Part shown: piece by piece, positions 6,124 through 7,728 of the stretch
How the letters are laid out: each line of letters starts with the position of its first letter
How positions within the stretch are numbered: the stretch's first letter is position 1
Assembly (NCBI GenBank): GCA_017960415.1
Contig: JAGCZE010000216.1
Coordinates: 1 to 7,728, forward strand
Reading direction: 5' to 3'
DNA length: 7,728 bases
Source of the DNA: Lachnospiraceae bacterium
GTDB lineage: Bacteria; Bacillota_A; Clostridia; Lachnospirales; Lachnospiraceae
Program-made: the position numbers and the translations under genes
The notes under the pieces: model-generated
Databases searched by the model: none
What the model saw: the letters and a program-made list of their open reading frames with translations, nothing else
Told to the model about the DNA's origin: nothing

Positions 6124-7728
6124 TCATCCCATAGCTCTCTGGATATCTATCACGCTCTCGAGATTCCGCAACTTTCCGCCGATCATCCTGAGGGTCTCGG
6201 TATCCTTGATATCAAATCCGATGGTGATCGTAGCCGTTCCCTGCTTGCTGGTCCGGACGTTCATGGAAGTGATATCGATATTGTTCTCTGTAAGGATCCT
6301 CGAAATATCCAGCAGCACGCCGGGCCTGTTATGGGCATAAATATTGATCTCTGCCGAAAACAGCTCCGATCCGCGCTCCGCCGAATATGAATTCCATTCT
6401 GCAGGAACTATCCTTCTGCGCTCTTCTTCCGAGAGGTGGATGATATTCGTACAATCGGTCCTGTGTACCGTAACACCCCTTCCGCGGGTAACAAAGCCGC
6501 AGATCTCATCTCCGGGAACAGGCGAGCAGCATTTTGAAAAATGCACGGCCACATCATCCATTCCCTGTACGATAATACTGCCCTTGGACGCCAGGATCCT
6601 GCGTTTTGCCTGCGTCATATCGGCAATGGAATCCAGCAGCTGGTCGTCGGTAATCTCCTTCTTGATCGTTTTTTCGTATTCGTCATTGAGCTTTCCGACG
6701 ATCGTACCTTCTTTTAAGCCGCCGTGGCCGATCGCAGCATATATTGAATCCCAGTCGCGATATCCGTATTTTTTCAGAACAACATCCTGAAACTCCGGCT
6801 TCATGATCTCGGCAAAGTTGATGCCCTTGGTCTTGCAGTAGGAAGTCATCAGTTCCTTGCCTTTTTGGATGTTCTCTTCCTTAAATTCGGTCTTAAACCA
6901 CTGATTGATCTTATTCTTGGCCTGGGTTGTCTTGACAAATTTCAGCCAGTCTCTCGAAGGACCTTTTGTATTCTGGGATGTAACGATCTCAACCTGATCA
7001 CCGTTTTGGATCACGTAATCGATCGGAACCATTTTGTTATTTACCCTGGCACCAACCATCTTATTGCCGACGGCACTGTGTATGCTGTAAGCAAAATCGA
7101 CAGGCGTTGACCCAACAGTCAGGTTCTTGACCTCACCCGTAGGAGTAAAACAGAATACACTGTCGGAGAACAGGTTCAGGTCGTCCTTCAGGACGCTCAG
7201 GAACTCCTTATTATCCGACATTTCCTGTTGCCATTCGAGGATCTCCCTGAGCCAGCTCAGCTTCTCCTCCTCAGAATCCGGTGAGAGCTTGCCGTCGGGA
7301 TCTACCTTGTATTTCCAGTGTGCCGCGATACCGAACTCAGCTATACGGTGCATCTCCTGTGTCCTGATCTGAACCTCGAACAGTTGGCCTGTGGAGCTGA
7401 TCAGCGTTGAATGCAGTGACTGGTATTTGTTAGGCTTCGGCATTGCGATATAGTCTTTAAATCTGCCGGGAACAGGCTTGTACATCTCATGGATCACGCC
7501 CAGGGCTGCATAGCAGTCCTTGATGTCCTTGACAATGATCCTTATGGCAAACAGGTCATAAATCTGGTCAAGGGTCTTATTCTGAGTGACCATCTTCTTG
7601 TAGATCGAGAACAGATGCTTGACTCTTCCGTTGACCTTCGCGCTTATTCCGGCTTCTTCTATATGTTCGCCGACTTCTTCGATCAGTTCATTAATGAAAT
7701 TCTCTTTCTCGGACAGTTTCTGGGAAAC
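6124..7728 (-). CDS. relA: Bifunctional (p)ppGpp synthetase/hydrolase Rel, N-terminus cut by window edge
   Basis: The frame is open to the right edge, giving 534 residues of a protein normally about 730-770 long. The N-terminal HD hydrolase domain is outside the window. Numbering from the first residue seen, the synthetase domain begins with GRVKHLFSIYKKM near 34-46. It contains GRFKDYIAMPKPNKYQSLH near 88-106 and EVQIRTQEMHRIAEFGIAAH near 118-137. The TGS domain is at about 190-252, followed by a helical region. The conserved cysteine (zinc-finger-like) domain is near 395-429 with C400, C401, C410, H422 and C426, and an ACT domain is at about 458-534. The RFKD motif is the RxKD form found in bifunctional Rel/SpoT enzymes rather than the ExDD form of monofunctional RelA, so both making and degrading (p)ppGpp are expected. 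It regulates the stringent response, with the C-terminal domains contacting the ribosome. An internal ATG at 7593 opens a shorter frame but would remove part of the synthetase domain, so it is not the start. Confidence 0.97.
   Translation of the reverse strand, partial: VSQKLSEKENFINELIEEVGEHIEEAGISAKVNGRVKHLFSIYKKMVTQNKTLDQIYDLFAIRIIVKDIKDCYAALGVIHEMYKPVPGRFKDYIAMPKPNKYQSLHSTLISSTGQLFEVQIRTQEMHRIAEFGIAAHWKYKVDPDGKLSPDSEEEKLSWLREILEWQQEMSDNKEFLSVLKDDLNLFSDSVFCFTPTGEVKNLTVGSTPVDFAYSIHSAVGNKMVGARVNNKMVPIDYVIQNGDQVEIVTSQNTKGPSRDWLKFVKTTQAKNKINQWFKTEFKEENIQKGKELMTSYCKTKGINFAEIMKPEFQDVVLKKYGYRDWDSIYAAIGHGGLKEGTIVGKLNDEYEKTIKKEITDDQLLDSIADMTQAKRRILASKGSIIVQGMDDVAVHFSKCCSPVPGDEICGFVTRGRGVTVHRTDCTNIIHLSEEERRRIVPAEWNSYSAERGSELFSAEINIYAHNRPGVLLDISRILTENNIDITSMNVRTSKQGTATITIGFDIKDTETLRMIGGKLRNLESVIDIQRAMG

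Overview
All genes in this 7.7 kb window lie on the minus strand, so transcription runs from high to low coordinates. Gene content and order (a Gram-positive type Rel, a metallo-beta-lactamase hydrolase, then HemZ), purine-rich Shine-Dalgarno sites, tight gene spacing and moderate GC suggest a Firmicute of class Clostridia, plausibly Lachnospiraceae. The taxonomic call is inference from gene families; there is no rRNA or other marker here.

The right half (7728 to about 3892) is a conserved housekeeping block. It holds the C-terminal 534 residues of a bifunctional (p)ppGpp synthetase/hydrolase (its HD hydrolase domain is outside the window), a 206-residue glyoxalase II-like MBL-fold hydrolase, and the radical SAM protein HemZ. 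Gaps are only 44 and 13 nt. HemZ carries an unusual 11-residue, cysteine-containing tandem repeat between its N-terminal region and its radical SAM core.

The left half is a second transcription unit. A good sigma-70-type promoter (TTGACA, 18 nt, TAAAAT) overlaps the last two codons and the stop of hemZ and points into nagB (glucosamine-6-phosphate deaminase). Sixteen nt after nagB comes a stand-alone left-handed beta-helix protein resembling the acetyltransferase half of GlmU but lacking the nucleotidyltransferase half. After a 98-nt gap come two related Wzz-like polysaccharide co-polymerase proteins whose genes overlap by 14 bp. The second is cut by the window edge at base 1.

The left unit therefore links amino-sugar phosphate handling to what looks like the start of a surface polysaccharide region. 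No tRNA, rRNA, CRISPR array, insertion sequence or convincing intrinsic terminator was found. No gap between genes exceeds 98 nt. The points most worth a second look are the paralogous co-polymerase pair with large ectodomains, the HemZ repeat, and the GlmU-like acyltransferase beside NagB.
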